Of a stretch of DNA of 64,000 nt, positions 1 to 8,132 are shown in pieces. The position numbers and the translations under genes were made by a program. Source of the DNA: Paenarthrobacter sp. PH39-S1 (GTDB taxonomy: Bacteria > Actinomycetota > Actinomycetes > Actinomycetales > Micrococcaceae). The first letter of the stretch is position 1. Each line of letters begins with the position of its first letter. The notes below the pieces were generated by a model. It did not search any database and was not told the origin of the DNA. It saw only the letters and a program-made list of their open reading frames with translations. The DNA is taken from positions 116,938 through 180,937 of the forward strand of contig NZ_JASISR010000004.1 of the NCBI RefSeq assembly GCF_030063245.1. Reading direction: 5' to 3'.

Positions 1-283
1 TGTAAGGGGGCCCGTAGCCGGCAGTATCGCTGGTTCCGCCCAGTTCCGCGGTCGCAGTGGCAACGAAATCCGACGGCGCTGCGCTCGCCCACGATTTGAG
101 GGTGACGCTGGGATCGTCCGGGGAGCTGAGGACGGCCGAGAGCCCAAGCACGAGCAGCCCGACGACGACGACGCCGACTGTAAGTTCCTTGAACAGGTCG
201 TATTCTCGCGCCCTGCCACGCCACGGCCTGCTGGCAATATCGTCCCGCTTGCGCCAGGACATCGGATCGGGTTTCCTGCTCAT
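1..283 (-). CDS. membrane-anchored protein of a cytochrome b module (3' part outside window)
   Basis: The visible N-terminal 94 residues have a charged cytoplasmic start (MSRKPDPMSWRKRDDIA), then one hydrophobic segment at about residues 34-52 rich in Val, Leu and Gly, then a polar stretch ending in a Gly/Tyr/Pro-rich piece before the window edge. The ATG overlaps the stop of the upstream cytochrome b gene in an ATGA, so the two are probably translationally coupled and this protein is likely a partner subunit. I do not recognise the family. It could carry the remaining cytochrome b helices or be an anchor subunit; the rest of the gene is needed to decide. Confidence 0.7.
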   Translation of the reverse strand, partial: MSRKPDPMSWRKRDDIASRPWRGRAREYDLFKELTVGVVVVGLLVLGLSAVLSSPDDPSVTLKSWASAAPSDFVATATAELGGTSDTAGYGPPY

Positions 284-984
284 AGGTGTTTCCCCTCCCC
301 GGCTGCGGAGTCCGGAAGATCCTGCTGGAGTTGCGCGTCGGTTGCGGCTGCCTCCAGCGGGGGCACCACGCCGTGCATCCGAACCAGCAGGACGTGCAGG
401 GCGACGACGCCTGCCACCGCCAGGGGAAGAAGGGTGATGTGCCACATCAGGATCTGACCCAGGTTGGCGACGTTGAACCAAGCCCCGACCCCGACGGCAT
501 TCAGGGCGTCCTTGGCCTGGAAGGCAATCCACTGCGAGTCAAAATTGGTTTGCAGCAGGTAGCCGGTGAACGCCGTAACGATGGAAACGACGAACGCTAT
601 CATTCCGGTGATCCAGGTCAGTACGCGGCCGCCCCGCCAGGCCGCCATCCAGTACTTGCCCCAGAGGTGGATCACCATGAACATGAAGAACAACTCAACA
701 CTCCACAGGTGAGTGCTGTTGATGAAATGACCAAGACCCGAAACGTGATACCAAGCTGGGCCGTTCAGGGCCAGAACGCAACCGGAGACAATGATGTAGA
801 CCAGGGCTGCGATCGCGCCCATGCCAAACACATAGATCCAGGACGCGACGTAGCTGGGCTGATCCTCCGGCAGGAGTTTGTCGGGTGGAAGACGGTGCAG
901 CATCCAGCCCCGGGCTTTACCCGTCCAGGTCGAGAACCGTGGCTCCGCTTCAATCCCGGTACCGGGATCGCCGTCGGCCGTCAT
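280..984 (-). CDS. cytochrome b N-terminal domain (b6-like) protein
   Basis: A 234-residue membrane protein matching the N-terminal, haem-binding half of cytochrome b/b6. Hydrophobic helices lie near residues 50-75, 90-112, 122-145 and 185-205. Two histidine pairs sit where bis-His haem ligands are expected: STHLW and VIHLW on one helix, MWHIT and ALHVL on another. A full bc1 cytochrome b is about twice as long, so this is the split or b6-type form. Its start overlaps the upstream small gene in ATGA and its stop overlaps the downstream gene in ATGA, giving a three-gene operon. It probably works in quinol oxidation or a related membrane redox complex. No Rieske or cytochrome c gene is visible, so the exact complex is unknown. 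Confidence 0.85.
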   Translation of the reverse strand: MTADGDPGTGIEAEPRFSTWTGKARGWMLHRLPPDKLLPEDQPSYVASWIYVFGMGAIAALVYIIVSGCVLALNGPAWYHVSGLGHFINSTHLWSVELFFMFMVIHLWGKYWMAAWRGGRVLTWITGMIAFVVSIVTAFTGYLLQTNFDSQWIAFQAKDALNAVGVGAWFNVANLGQILMWHITLLPLAVAGVVALHVLLVRMHGVVPPLEAAATDAQLQQDLPDSAAGEGKHL

Positions 985-1148
985 TTCCGGTCTTTTCCGC
1001 GGGGGAACGGGAGGAACAAGGCACCCACAAACAGAATAATCATCAGCACGATGACGATCAGGTTCCCAAACTGGATCAGGAAACTTCCCAACCCGAGGTA
1101 AATTCCGGGAGCCGATATTCCGGACTCCGCCAAAACCAATCCGCTCAT
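981..1148 (-). CDS. small single-span membrane protein of the cytochrome b operon
   Basis: A 55-residue protein starting MSGLVLAESG, with one long hydrophobic helix (LGSFLIQFGNLIVIVLMIIL) and a positive tail ending RGKDRK. The start is chosen at 1148 because AGGAGG lies five bases upstream of that ATG; a longer version from 1193 has no comparable site. Its stop overlaps the cytochrome b start (ATGA). Size and position suggest a small accessory subunit of the cytochrome complex, by context only. Upstream, 1149-1466 holds nothing I can identify except the far end of the decayed remnant. Confidence 0.65.
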   Translation of the reverse strand: MSGLVLAESGISAPGIYLGLGSFLIQFGNLIVIVLMIILFVGALFLPFPRGKDRK

Positions 1149-1466
1149 ACTGGCCTCCTGCCCCAAAAGGGCATATCGGGATTCCTGAGGCACCGCCTTA
1201 GCAGTTAACAGTACAGCCGTGCACCAGCCGTGGGCTCATCCGCTGTCCACGTTTTAGGAGACCGCACCCCATGCGCCCGGACGGGAGATCGTGGTCTTGT
1301 CATGGGACGCGGGCAGTAACCCGGATCGGTCGGCGCGGTCCTGATCAGCCATCGGGCCCGGCCGGTCCTCGTTGTTCCGGACCTCGGATACCGGCAGGGC
1401 CTCTCCAATACATGACGGCAGCTGCCGGTCACCGGCGTTTACGATGAGGGGGACACCCGGCATCCA

Positions 1467-1592
1467 TCGCGACAGCAGCTTTTCGCCGTGGGCGCGGAGC
1501 CCGCCCACCGGTGACACGTGCCTGTACAGCGTCTGGCAGGTGATGCCGAGTTCGGTGCAGAGGTCGCTGACCTTGGTTCCTGGCTTGCCCAT
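1467..1592 (-). pseudogene. C-terminal helix-turn-helix scrap of a serine resolvase
   Basis: About 42 codons read MGKPGTKVSDLCTELGIT followed by CQTLYRHVSPVGGLR and a Lys-rich end. This is the typical C-terminal helix-turn-helix of Tn3-type resolvases and invertases (VSDLCxELGIxxQTLYRH). No catalytic serine domain is present. It is fused in frame to the end of a TniQ-like remnant, and the frame continues about 70 codons without further similarity. It is a remnant of a transposition module, not a working recombinase. Confidence 0.6.
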
Positions 1593-2240
1593 GGACACGA
1601 CGGACGTCGTCCAGTTGCCGGCAATATCCACCTTGGGCGGTGGTGAATTCGTCCAGGAGGGTCCGCAGCAGCCGGAACCAGATGCCGGCGTGAACCGGAT
1701 ACCGGGCAGGTCAACGGAACCGGTCATTATCGTCTGCCAGGTGCGCCGGTCCATGAGGGACAACGACTCCGGAACGGCACGCTGGTCATGGGCGGGGCTT
1801 ATCCACAGAATGTAATCAGCCGGATGCCTTTCATAGGGTTCGAGCCAGCGCCCGTGTACCGGGCAGCTGGCCGTTACCGGCAATTGCACATACGTTTCAT
1901 GGGCGCCGAGGGCAGGGACGAGGCTGTCGAAGAGCCATGGCACTCATCCGGCCGTGGTCATGGCGCTCACGCGGTGGTGGTCCAGGCAGGTGCACCTGGC
2001 GAGCTCTTCCAGCAGATGCGTCGGCGGGTCCAGATCCAGCTCGCGGTCTCGGAGTTCCCGGTGACCGAGGCCGTGTTCGAGCAGCTCGAAGGAGTACATA
2101 CCGTAGCTGGCGGCAATCCGCCGCAGCCAGGAGGACAGCGATTCCGTTTCTGCAGGGGCCGGGTACAGGGGCCAACGTTCCGGCGGTCTTACCTGAGTTC
2201 GCGTTCGAACTTCCGGCGCCGGACCCTGGGCCCGTCCCAT
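1593..2240 (-). pseudogene. TniQ-family protein, broken by a stop and a frameshift
   Basis: The N-terminal part contains WPLYPAPAETESLSSWLRRI, the TniQ hallmark (P-x-P-x-x-x-E-S-x-x-S-W-L-x-R). The frame is interrupted by TGA at 1944-1946, followed directly by VPWLFDSLVP; intact relatives read through here, probably with Trp. Later the text MDRRTWQTIMTGSVDLPG is recognisable, then the frame shifts near 1680 so that IWFRLLRTLLDEFTTAQ continues in another frame. Internal sequence between the start and MDRRTW is much shorter than in full TniQ proteins. TniQ works with transposase and ATPase subunits of Tn7/Tn5053-like elements, none of which is present. Positions 2241-2484 hold no recognisable gene. 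Confidence 0.7.
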
Positions 2241-2484
2241 CGGTAGCTGGTGCTTGCCCTTCGCGGTGCTGGGCTGGCTGCTGTGGTTCGAAGCACGGCG
2301 GCGACCAGAGACCGGGCGATGAACCCGCTACTCATTCTGATCCGTCGGCGGATTGGCCTGGTCGGCTGACAGCACAACCATCAAACCGCCAGGCGCCGAT
2401 CTTGGCCAGCTTTAGCCACGCCCTCTCCAACCATCCGCCATCGGGGCGTAGAGTCACGAGAATCCGCAACCGAGAGGATTTTCC

Positions 2485-3141
2485 ATGACGAAGGCCCAGG
2501 ACAGGACGGTCGCCGTGCTGCTGAAACGCTATGGGCGCACCTATGCGCAGGAAGCGGGGATTACCGTCAAGGATGCGCCGGCGCCGTTGTACCAGTTGCT
2601 GGTGTTGTCCACTCTGTTGTCGGCCAGAATTAGTGCTTCCGTTGCGGTCGCCGCGGCGCATGAGCTGTTCGCCGCCGGGTTCCGGACGCCACAGGCGATG
2701 AGCGCGGCCAGTTGGCAGCAGCGTGTCGACGCTCTGGGGCGGGGTCATTACCGCCGCTATGACGAGCGAACGGCGACCATGTTGGGGGACGGAGCTGAGC
2801 TTTTGACGGCGAAATACCGTGGAGATCTGCGGCGGCTCCATAGTGCCGCAGAGGGCACGCCTGGGCTGATCAAGGGTCTGCAGGAGTTTCCCGGCATTGG
2901 GCCCGTGGGAGCGGCGATTTTTTGCCGTGAAATCCAAGCCGTCTGGACGGACCTCGCCCCTTTTCTGGATCAAAAGGTGGCCGACGGCGCAACCCGGCTT
3001 GGGCTGCCGGCCGCTGCCGCGGGTCTGGCCGGCCTTGTCGGTGTCGATGAGCTGCCGCGGCTGGCGGCGGCCTGTGTCCGGGCCGCACTGGACGACGGCG
3101 TCGTGGCAGACGTGCAGGCAGCGGCTGCGCAGCGTCGCTGA
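2485..3141 (+). CDS. HhH-GPD (endonuclease III-like) protein lacking the catalytic lysine
   Basis: A 218-residue protein with the overall order of endonuclease III/MutY glycosylases. The helix-hairpin-helix is at about residues 133-150 (LQEFPGIGPVGAAIF), followed by the conserved Asp (FLDQKV). In Nth the hairpin reads LPGVGRKTAN; here the catalytic Lys position is Val, while the Asp is kept. There is no C-terminal four-cysteine [4Fe-4S] loop. It may therefore be a monofunctional glycosylase or a non-catalytic relative, not a true AP lyase. GAGAGGA lies upstream of the ATG. It stands alone on this strand, followed by the ABC exporter promoter. Confidence 0.75.
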   Translation: MTKAQDRTVAVLLKRYGRTYAQEAGITVKDAPAPLYQLLVLSTLLSARISASVAVAAAHELFAAGFRTPQAMSAASWQQRVDALGRGHYRRYDERTATMLGDGAELLTAKYRGDLRRLHSAAEGTPGLIKGLQEFPGIGPVGAAIFCREIQAVWTDLAPFLDQKVADGATRLGLPAAAAGLAGLVGVDELPRLAAACVRAALDDGVVADVQAAAAQRR

Positions 3142-3269
3142 TGAATAACCGCCGGATGGCCGCGCGGCCACGGGCCCCGCCGTTGCCGGCCAGTCAAGGC
3201 AGGACCGGCGGTCCCGAACGTTCCGGCTGCCGCCCGACCAGTCCGGGCAGGAGCAGCGTCTTAGGAAGA

Positions 3270-3298
3270 TTCACAAGTTTGTGAAATGAGCGTAGCTT
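3270..3298 (+). promoter_or_regulatory. promoter with overlapping 16-bp palindromic operator for the ABC exporter
   Basis: TTCACA (3270-3275) and TAGCTT (3293-3298) are separated by 17 bp and form a plausible -35/-10 pair. The -10 ends seven bases before the ATG at 3306, so the transcript is probably leaderless. TTCACAAGTTTGTGAA (3270-3285) is an inverted repeat with perfect 7-bp arms and a 2-bp centre, covering the -35 box and part of the spacer. A repressor dimer here would block RNA polymerase. The MarR-type gene at 5993 is the obvious candidate ligand, by inference. Confidence 0.6.
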
Positions 3299-3305
3299 GA
3301 GACGT

Positions 3306-4241
3306 ATGGACACGGTCATCAAGACACGCAATCTGGTCAAGCGTTTTGGCCGCGTGCAGGCGCTGGACGGGCTCGATCTGAAAGTTTCCGCGGGCGAAGT
3401 CCACGGTTTTCTCGGGCCGAACGGCTCCGGCAAATCGACCACCATCCGGGTCTTGCTCGGCTTGGCGCGGTCCAGCTCCGGGTCCGCCGCGGTCTTCGGG
3501 CAGGACCCGTGGAACGACGCCGTGGAGCTTCACCGGCGCATCGGCTATGTGCCCGGGGACGTCAATCTGTGGCCGAACCTGTCCGGCGGCGAGGCCATCG
3601 ACCTGATCAGCCGGTTGCGCGGCGGAACCGCTGACAAGGCATACTACGCGGCCAGGAAGTCGCGGCTGACTGAAGTGTTTCAGTTCGACCCGACGAAGAA
3701 GGGCCGCACCTATTCGAAGGGGAACCGGCAGAAGGTCGCGTTGATCGCCGCTTTCGCCACGCCTGCTGAGCTGTACATCTTGGACGAACCGACCAGTGGG
3801 CTGGACCCCATTATGGAAGCGGTCTTCAACCAGGAGATTGCGCACGCCGCGGCCGCAGGTTCCACCGTCCTCCTTTCCAGTCATATTCTCTCCGAAGTGG
3901 AGCAGCTGTGCAGCAGGGTAACCATCATCCGCGCCGGCAGGACGGTCGAGTCCGGCAGTCTGGCGGAACTGCGCCATCTGACACGCACCGAAATTTCGTT
4001 CGCTGCCGAGGGGATCAGTCAGGAACAGCTGGCGCACATCCCGGCCAGCCACGACCTCACGGTGGCGGCGGGCCGGGTCAGGTTTTCCGTCGGCAGCGAC
4101 AAGATCAATGCCGTGCTGCCGGTGCTCGCCACTCTCGACGTACAGGGGCTGACGGTGAATCCGCCCTCGCTCGAGGAGCTTTTCCTGCGCCACTATGGTG
4201 AAGAGCTGGCCGCAGACGGCGTGAAGGCGACCGCACGATGA
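3306..4241 (+). CDS. ABC exporter ATP-binding protein (multidrug/antibiotic type)
   Basis: A 311-residue ATPase. Walker A is GPNGSGKSTT near residue 40, the signature region is an unusual YSKGNRQKVALIAAFA (SKGNRQK rather than LSGGQ), Walker B is LYILDEPTSGLDP, and the H-loop is LLSSH. The SKG(N/M)xQK signature is typical of the CcmA/drug-exporter ABC-2 subfamily. The ATG at 3306 is chosen because the promoter -10 lies seven bases upstream; an in-frame TTG nine bases earlier is less likely. Its stop overlaps the permease start (ATGA), so the two form one transporter. Confidence 0.92.
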   Translation: MDTVIKTRNLVKRFGRVQALDGLDLKVSAGEVHGFLGPNGSGKSTTIRVLLGLARSSSGSAAVFGQDPWNDAVELHRRIGYVPGDVNLWPNLSGGEAIDLISRLRGGTADKAYYAARKSRLTEVFQFDPTKKGRTYSKGNRQKVALIAAFATPAELYILDEPTSGLDPIMEAVFNQEIAHAAAAGSTVLLSSHILSEVEQLCSRVTIIRAGRTVESGSLAELRHLTRTEISFAAEGISQEQLAHIPASHDLTVAAGRVRFSVGSDKINAVLPVLATLDVQGLTVNPPSLEELFLRHYGEELAADGVKATAR

Positions 4242-5860
4242 GCACGCTGTCAGTGCTGCTGCGCCAACGCGCACGGCGGGACCGCTGGCAGTTGACCATC
4301 TGGATTGCCGGCATCGGGCTCCTCGCCGTCGTCTCCGCCTCCGCCGTCGCGCAGACGTACGGAGATTATGCCGGCCGGGAGAACATACTCCGGCTCGCCA
4401 TCGCCAATCCCTCGATTCTGATGCTGCGGGGGACCCCGCAGGGAGGAAGGCTGGATGCCTTCGTATTCTTCGAGATCTTTACCTTCCTTGCGCTGCTGGC
4501 CGGGTTCATGAGCACCTTTCTCGCGGTCCGGCATTCCCGCGCCGAGGAAGAATCCGGCCGGGCGGAAATGATTGCCGCGACCCCTGCTGCCAGGACTACG
4601 CCAACCGTCGCCACGCTCATCCACGGTTTCCTGGCGAATGTGGTGCTCGGCGGCGTCGTTGCCCTCGCCTTCACCGCCGGCAGGCTCGATGCGTACGGCT
4701 CGGTCGTGACTGGTGCTGCGGTTGCGGCGACGGGTGTTTGCTTCCTTGGGGTCGGGCTGCCGGCCGCCCAGTTCATGCGCACCTCCCGCGGCGCCAACGC
4801 GGTCGCAGCCGGCGCCGTCGGCCTGGCGTACGTCGTCCGCGGCTTAGGCGACGCACTCGGCCGACCGGGCGCGGACGGGATCCATCTGACGCCGGCTTGG
4901 ACAAGCTGGCTCTCGCCCATCGGCTGGGGTCAGCAGACGGGGGCATACGCGTCCAACAATCTCACTCCACTGCTGCTCAGCGCTGCGCTCGCGGCCGTCT
5001 GCCTGGTGGCCCTATTCCTGCTGCAGGCGCACCGTGACAGCGGGGCGAGCCTCCTGGCCGGCAGGGCGGGCAGGGTGAACGCGAGGGGCGACCTCTCCGG
5101 CCCGCTCACACTCGCATGGCGGCTGCAGCTGCCCACCATCATCGGCTGGTGCATCGGCGGGGCCGCCACCGGACTGCTCGCCGGCACGCTGTCCAAGCTT
5201 GCGGAACAGGCGGCCAGCGCCGATCCGACGGTGACCAAGGTGCTGCGGGATATGGACCAAGGCGGCGGCGGATCAGTGGACCAGTTGCTCATATCGGTCA
5301 TGTTTTCCCTGGTGGGTGTCCTCGCCGCGGCCTGCTCGACGCAGACGGTTATCCGGATGCGCCAGGAGGAGACCGCCGGGACGGCCGAACTCATTCTGAC
5401 CGCGCCGGTCGACCGCACGCGCTGGTTCGGAGATTATCTGCTGCTGGGCACCGCGGCGATCGTGCTGGTGCTTTTCTCCGGGGCCGTCGTTTCCAGCCTG
5501 AGCGCGCTCGCCGTCGGCGGCGACCCGGCGCGGGTCGGCGATTCATTCGCCGCCGCCGTCGCCCAGTTGCCGGCTGCGCTGGTGTATCTGGGCGTGCTCG
5601 CACTGCTCTTCGTCCTACTGCCCGGCCTGACGATCAGCCTGGGCTGGACATTAGTCGGGATCGGCGTTTTCCTCGGTTTCTTCGGGGCCCTGCTCGGCGT
5701 GCCGGAGTGGGCGCGGAACCTCTCGCCGTTCACCCATACGCCGGTGCCAGTTGGCGGGAGCACGGACTGGAGCGACGGAGCGTGGATGCTCGTCATCGCC
5801 CTTGCCGCCGCGGCCGTTGCCGTGGCGGTTATGCGCCAGCGCGAACTCAAACCCAACTAG
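4238..5860 (+). CDS. ABC-2 type exporter permease (tetronasin-resistance-like)
   Basis: A 540-residue polytopic membrane protein with about 12 hydrophobic segments in two halves. The first half begins LTIWIAGIGLLAVVSASAVA; the second begins near residue 290 (LPTIIGWCIGGAATG) after a charged linker. Large ABC-2 permeases of this shape export polyketides and peptides in actinobacteria, tetronasin resistance being the named example. The start overlaps the ATPase stop. The final codons and stop (TAG at 5858-5860) lie inside the 66-bp palindrome. The substrate cannot be read from sequence; the MarR gene that follows suggests induction by a small toxic molecule. Confidence 0.88.
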   Translation: MSTLSVLLRQRARRDRWQLTIWIAGIGLLAVVSASAVAQTYGDYAGRENILRLAIANPSILMLRGTPQGGRLDAFVFFEIFTFLALLAGFMSTFLAVRHSRAEEESGRAEMIAATPAARTTPTVATLIHGFLANVVLGGVVALAFTAGRLDAYGSVVTGAAVAATGVCFLGVGLPAAQFMRTSRGANAVAAGAVGLAYVVRGLGDALGRPGADGIHLTPAWTSWLSPIGWGQQTGAYASNNLTPLLLSAALAAVCLVALFLLQAHRDSGASLLAGRAGRVNARGDLSGPLTLAWRLQLPTIIGWCIGGAATGLLAGTLSKLAEQAASADPTVTKVLRDMDQGGGGSVDQLLISVMFSLVGVLAAACSTQTVIRMRQEETAGTAELILTAPVDRTRWFGDYLLLGTAAIVLVLFSGAVVSSLSALAVGGDPARVGDSFAAAVAQLPAALVYLGVLALLFVLLPGLTISLGWTLVGIGVFLGFFGALLGVPEWARNLSPFTHTPVPVGGSTDWSDGAWMLVIALAAAAVAVAVMRQRELKPN

Positions 5861-5917
5861 GTAGCAGTTATGGCACTCAAAACGCGTTTTGAGTGCCATA
5901 ACTGCTACCTAGTTGGG
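5852..5917. terminator. perfect 66-bp palindrome at the end of the exporter operon
   Basis: Two 33-base arms with no spacer (5852-5884 and 5885-5917) are exact reverse complements, centred on ACGCGT. The left arm begins CCCAACTAGGTAGCAG and includes the permease stop codon. A transcript in either direction would fold into a very stable hairpin, so a bidirectional terminator or mRNA-stabilising element is likely. There is no T-tract, and a perfect palindrome of this length exceeds what termination requires. No second copy occurs in the window. Confidence 0.7.
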
Positions 5918-5992
5918 GGCGTCAACCCTGGGAGGTGAAGCCCGGGAAGTGGATCCTGGATCCTCGAAAACCCGGAGAAATGGACACAACAG

Positions 5993-6463
5993 ATGGCAAG
6001 AGATGAACAGGCGCTGCGGGCCGCCGTCGAGCAATCAGCGGCCGTTCTGGCGTCGGCGGGGTTCCCGAAGATGCCCGCCCGCGTGCTGATGTCCCTCATG
6101 GTGTCCGACGACGGCGCCCTCACGGCCTCGGAACTCGCGCAGCGGCTGGAGGTAAGCGCGGCCGGCATCTCCGGTGCCGTCCGGTATCTGCAGACCATTG
6201 GCATCATCAGGCGGGTGGCGCAGTCGGGCAGCCGCCGTGACCGCTACGAACTTCCCGAGGACCCCTGGTACGCCGCGGCCGCCAGCGAGAGCCGGGTGTA
6301 CGGTGCGCTTGCCGGGCTCGCCGACAGGGCGATCGACGCCCTGGACGATCCGTCCTCGACGACGACGTCGCGGGTGCGGGACATGGCGCGGTTTTACCGG
6401 TTCCTGGACATACGGTTGCCCCATCTGATGGCCGAATGGGAAGTGCTCCGCCGGCAGGTGTAA
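5993..6463 (+). CDS. MarR/GbsR-type transcriptional regulator
   Basis: A 156-residue protein. A winged helix occupies about residues 20-85: helix-turn-helix LTASELAQRLEVSAAGISGA, recognition helix into VRYLQTIGIIRR, then the wing with GSRRDRYEL. The C-terminal part is helical and probably dimerises. This layout is typical of the MarR/GbsR-like regulators that sit beside drug exporters in actinobacteria. It lies 130 bp downstream of the exporter, on the same strand, past the large palindrome. It probably represses the exporter through the palindromic operator at 3270; that link is inference. Positions 6464-6543 hold nothing recognised. Confidence 0.85.
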   Translation: MARDEQALRAAVEQSAAVLASAGFPKMPARVLMSLMVSDDGALTASELAQRLEVSAAGISGAVRYLQTIGIIRRVAQSGSRRDRYELPEDPWYAAAASESRVYGALAGLADRAIDALDDPSSTTTSRVRDMARFYRFLDIRLPHLMAEWEVLRRQV

Positions 6464-6626
6464 GTCCGGATACGCACATTGACGCGGCCCCGGGCACATC
6501 AAGGCGTCCCATCCCGCAAGCTACGGAGTTCCGGCGCAGAGCGCTAATCCGTTGGGTTGACGTGACCGCCCGATCCGGTGTGCTGCGGACCGGTCATCTG
6601 CAGCAGCATGGTGCGCAGCTCGGTCA

Positions 6627-6998
6627 TCATTTCCCTATGCTGTTCGCCGAGCTGGATAGGCGGTCAATTTCGACCTTTGCGGCTACGTTCGTGTCATAGT
6701 CATGTTTGGCCATGGCCATGGCCGAGCTGATGGCGCCCTGTCGTTTGGCGGAAATGAGAAGTATTGCCCCTTGCAGACCTGCCAGCATCGACAAAAAGAG
6801 GTTTAGCAGTATGTAGGGGTAGGGGTCCCAGGAATTGTTGACCAGCACGATGGAATTAACAGCCGCCCAGAGAACCATTGCGATGATGAAGGCCGCGATG
6901 AAAGGCCAGCTGCCCATGCCATTGCGAAGTGCATCGGCGCCCCGCTGACCCGCGGTCAAAGACTGCTGGTGTTGGGTATGCCAGTTCGTGATGGCCAT
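6627..6998 (-). CDS. DUF1003 membrane protein with frameshifted C-terminus
   Basis: A 123-residue protein with two transmembrane helices near residues 32-53 and 64-85, the charged loop VNNSWDPYPYILLNLFLSM between them, and the DUF1003 feature HDYDTNVAAKVEIDRL. The ATG at 6998 follows AAGGGGA. The expected family tail is present but in another frame: after EIDRL, the alternative frame gives IQLGEQHREMMTELRTMLLQ and runs to TAG at 6544-6546. One missing base near 6657-6659 explains this. The product as read loses about 30 native residues and gains a short foreign tail (SSSANSIGK). Function of the family is unknown. Confidence 0.8.
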   Translation of the reverse strand: MAITNWHTQHQQSLTAGQRGADALRNGMGSWPFIAAFIIAMVLWAAVNSIVLVNNSWDPYPYILLNLFLSMLAGLQGAILLISAKRQGAISSAMAMAKHDYDTNVAAKVEIDRLSSSANSIGK

Positions 6999-7193
6999 GG
7001 ATCCCCTTTTTCGCCTTCGGCGGAACACCCGGACGGGTTCGTTGTGTGGCCCCTGTTTAGGGGGACACGGCTTGTTTAATGCCACTGCGGTTGGGTAAGG
7101 ATACCGCGCGTCTCTGCTCTCCGGTCACTACCCGGAAGGTCGGGACGAGGTGAAGCAGGGAAACCACGCGTGAGCGTGTGAGAGTCTGGAACC

Positions 7194-7748
7194 ATGATTG
7201 ATCCGACATCGCCAGCAGCCGGTGGACATCCCCGTCTGGCTGGTCCCCGCGATCCCGGTGACGCGTGGGTGGACGGCGAGCACGGCAGATTCTGGGGGAG
7301 ATTTGGTGCGGCCGGATTGCTCGCCCACGATGTGGACCGCGGCGTCCTGCTGCAGCTCCGCGCCATGTGGAGCGACCGCGGCGGGACGTGGGGGCTGCCG
7401 GGGGGAGCCCTGCACGAGGGAGAGGATCCGGTGGCTGGAGCCTTGCGCGAGGCGCACGAAGAAGCCGCGGTTCCGGCGGCGCGCCTGAACGTGCTTTTCA
7501 CCTCGGTCTTTGATGTCGGCTACTGGGCCTACACCACCGTCGTCGCCCGCGTCCTGGAGACCTTTGAGCCCGAAATTTCGGATCCGGAGAGCCTCGAGCT
7601 GCTGTGGGTCCCCGTGGCCGCCGTCGCCGGACTTGCGCTGCACCCGGGGCTGGCGGCCGCGTGGCCGGCGCTGCGGTCGTCCCTGCAGATGCCTGAAACC
7701 CAACCCAGCGCCGCTTCGCCCCTATCCGGGCACCGGCCGGAGAACTAA
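7194..7748 (+). CDS. NUDIX hydrolase
   Basis: A 184-residue protein with a Nudix box at about residues 63-86: GGALHEGEDPVAGALREAHEE matches Gx5Ex7REUxEExGU with all catalytic glutamates. The preceding strand WGLPGG is also typical. It hydrolyses a nucleoside diphosphate linked to another moiety; substrate cannot be assigned. It is divergent from the DUF1003 gene with about 195 bp between starts. The tail after residue 165 is polar and probably disordered. Confidence 0.88.
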   Translation: MIDPTSPAAGGHPRLAGPRDPGDAWVDGEHGRFWGRFGAAGLLAHDVDRGVLLQLRAMWSDRGGTWGLPGGALHEGEDPVAGALREAHEEAAVPAARLNVLFTSVFDVGYWAYTTVVARVLETFEPEISDPESLELLWVPVAAVAGLALHPGLAAAWPALRSSLQMPETQPSAASPLSGHRPEN

Positions 7749-7801
7749 ATTGAGAGTTACCTCCGGACCACGATTTTGACGCCGACTAGCCGCCGGAGGG
7801 C

Positions 7802-7976
7802 TTGGCGCTCAAGGACGCCGTCGCCGGCGTTGACGCGCTGACGTTTGTCACGCCGGAGTACACCCCCCTCCTCCATTCCGGAGGCCTACATCCAGTTCAA
7901 GGACGGACTGATGGCCGACGACGTCGAGGTCACCGTCGAATCGACGGCGCAGTTTCTGGGCCACCTGGCTCAGTGA
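7802..7976 (+). pseudogene. NADPH-dependent FMN reductase, two joined fragments
   Basis: Two pieces of one family lie in the same order but different frames. The first reads ALKDAVAGVDALTFVTPEYT, the flavodoxin-fold segment with the TPEY motif. The second, from 7881 to the TGA at 7974, reads EAYIQFKDGLMADD and ends STAQFLGHLAQ, the usual C-terminus. About 60-70 middle residues and the N-terminal FMN loop are missing. It is a dead gene of the ChrR/azoreductase-type FMN reductase family. Confidence 0.6.
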
Positions 7977-8132
7977 GTTCGAGATTTTCATCGGCAAGGT
8001 GGTCGGCGGAAAACGCGCACCGTAAGTGACGCCGGGCGCCGTGGGGTCCGGATGGTCCGGATTGGCGGGGCCGCGGTGCGGCGGCGTCCCCGGCATTGCG
8101 CGGGATGCGGATGCGCGCCGCTGTAGGGCAAA

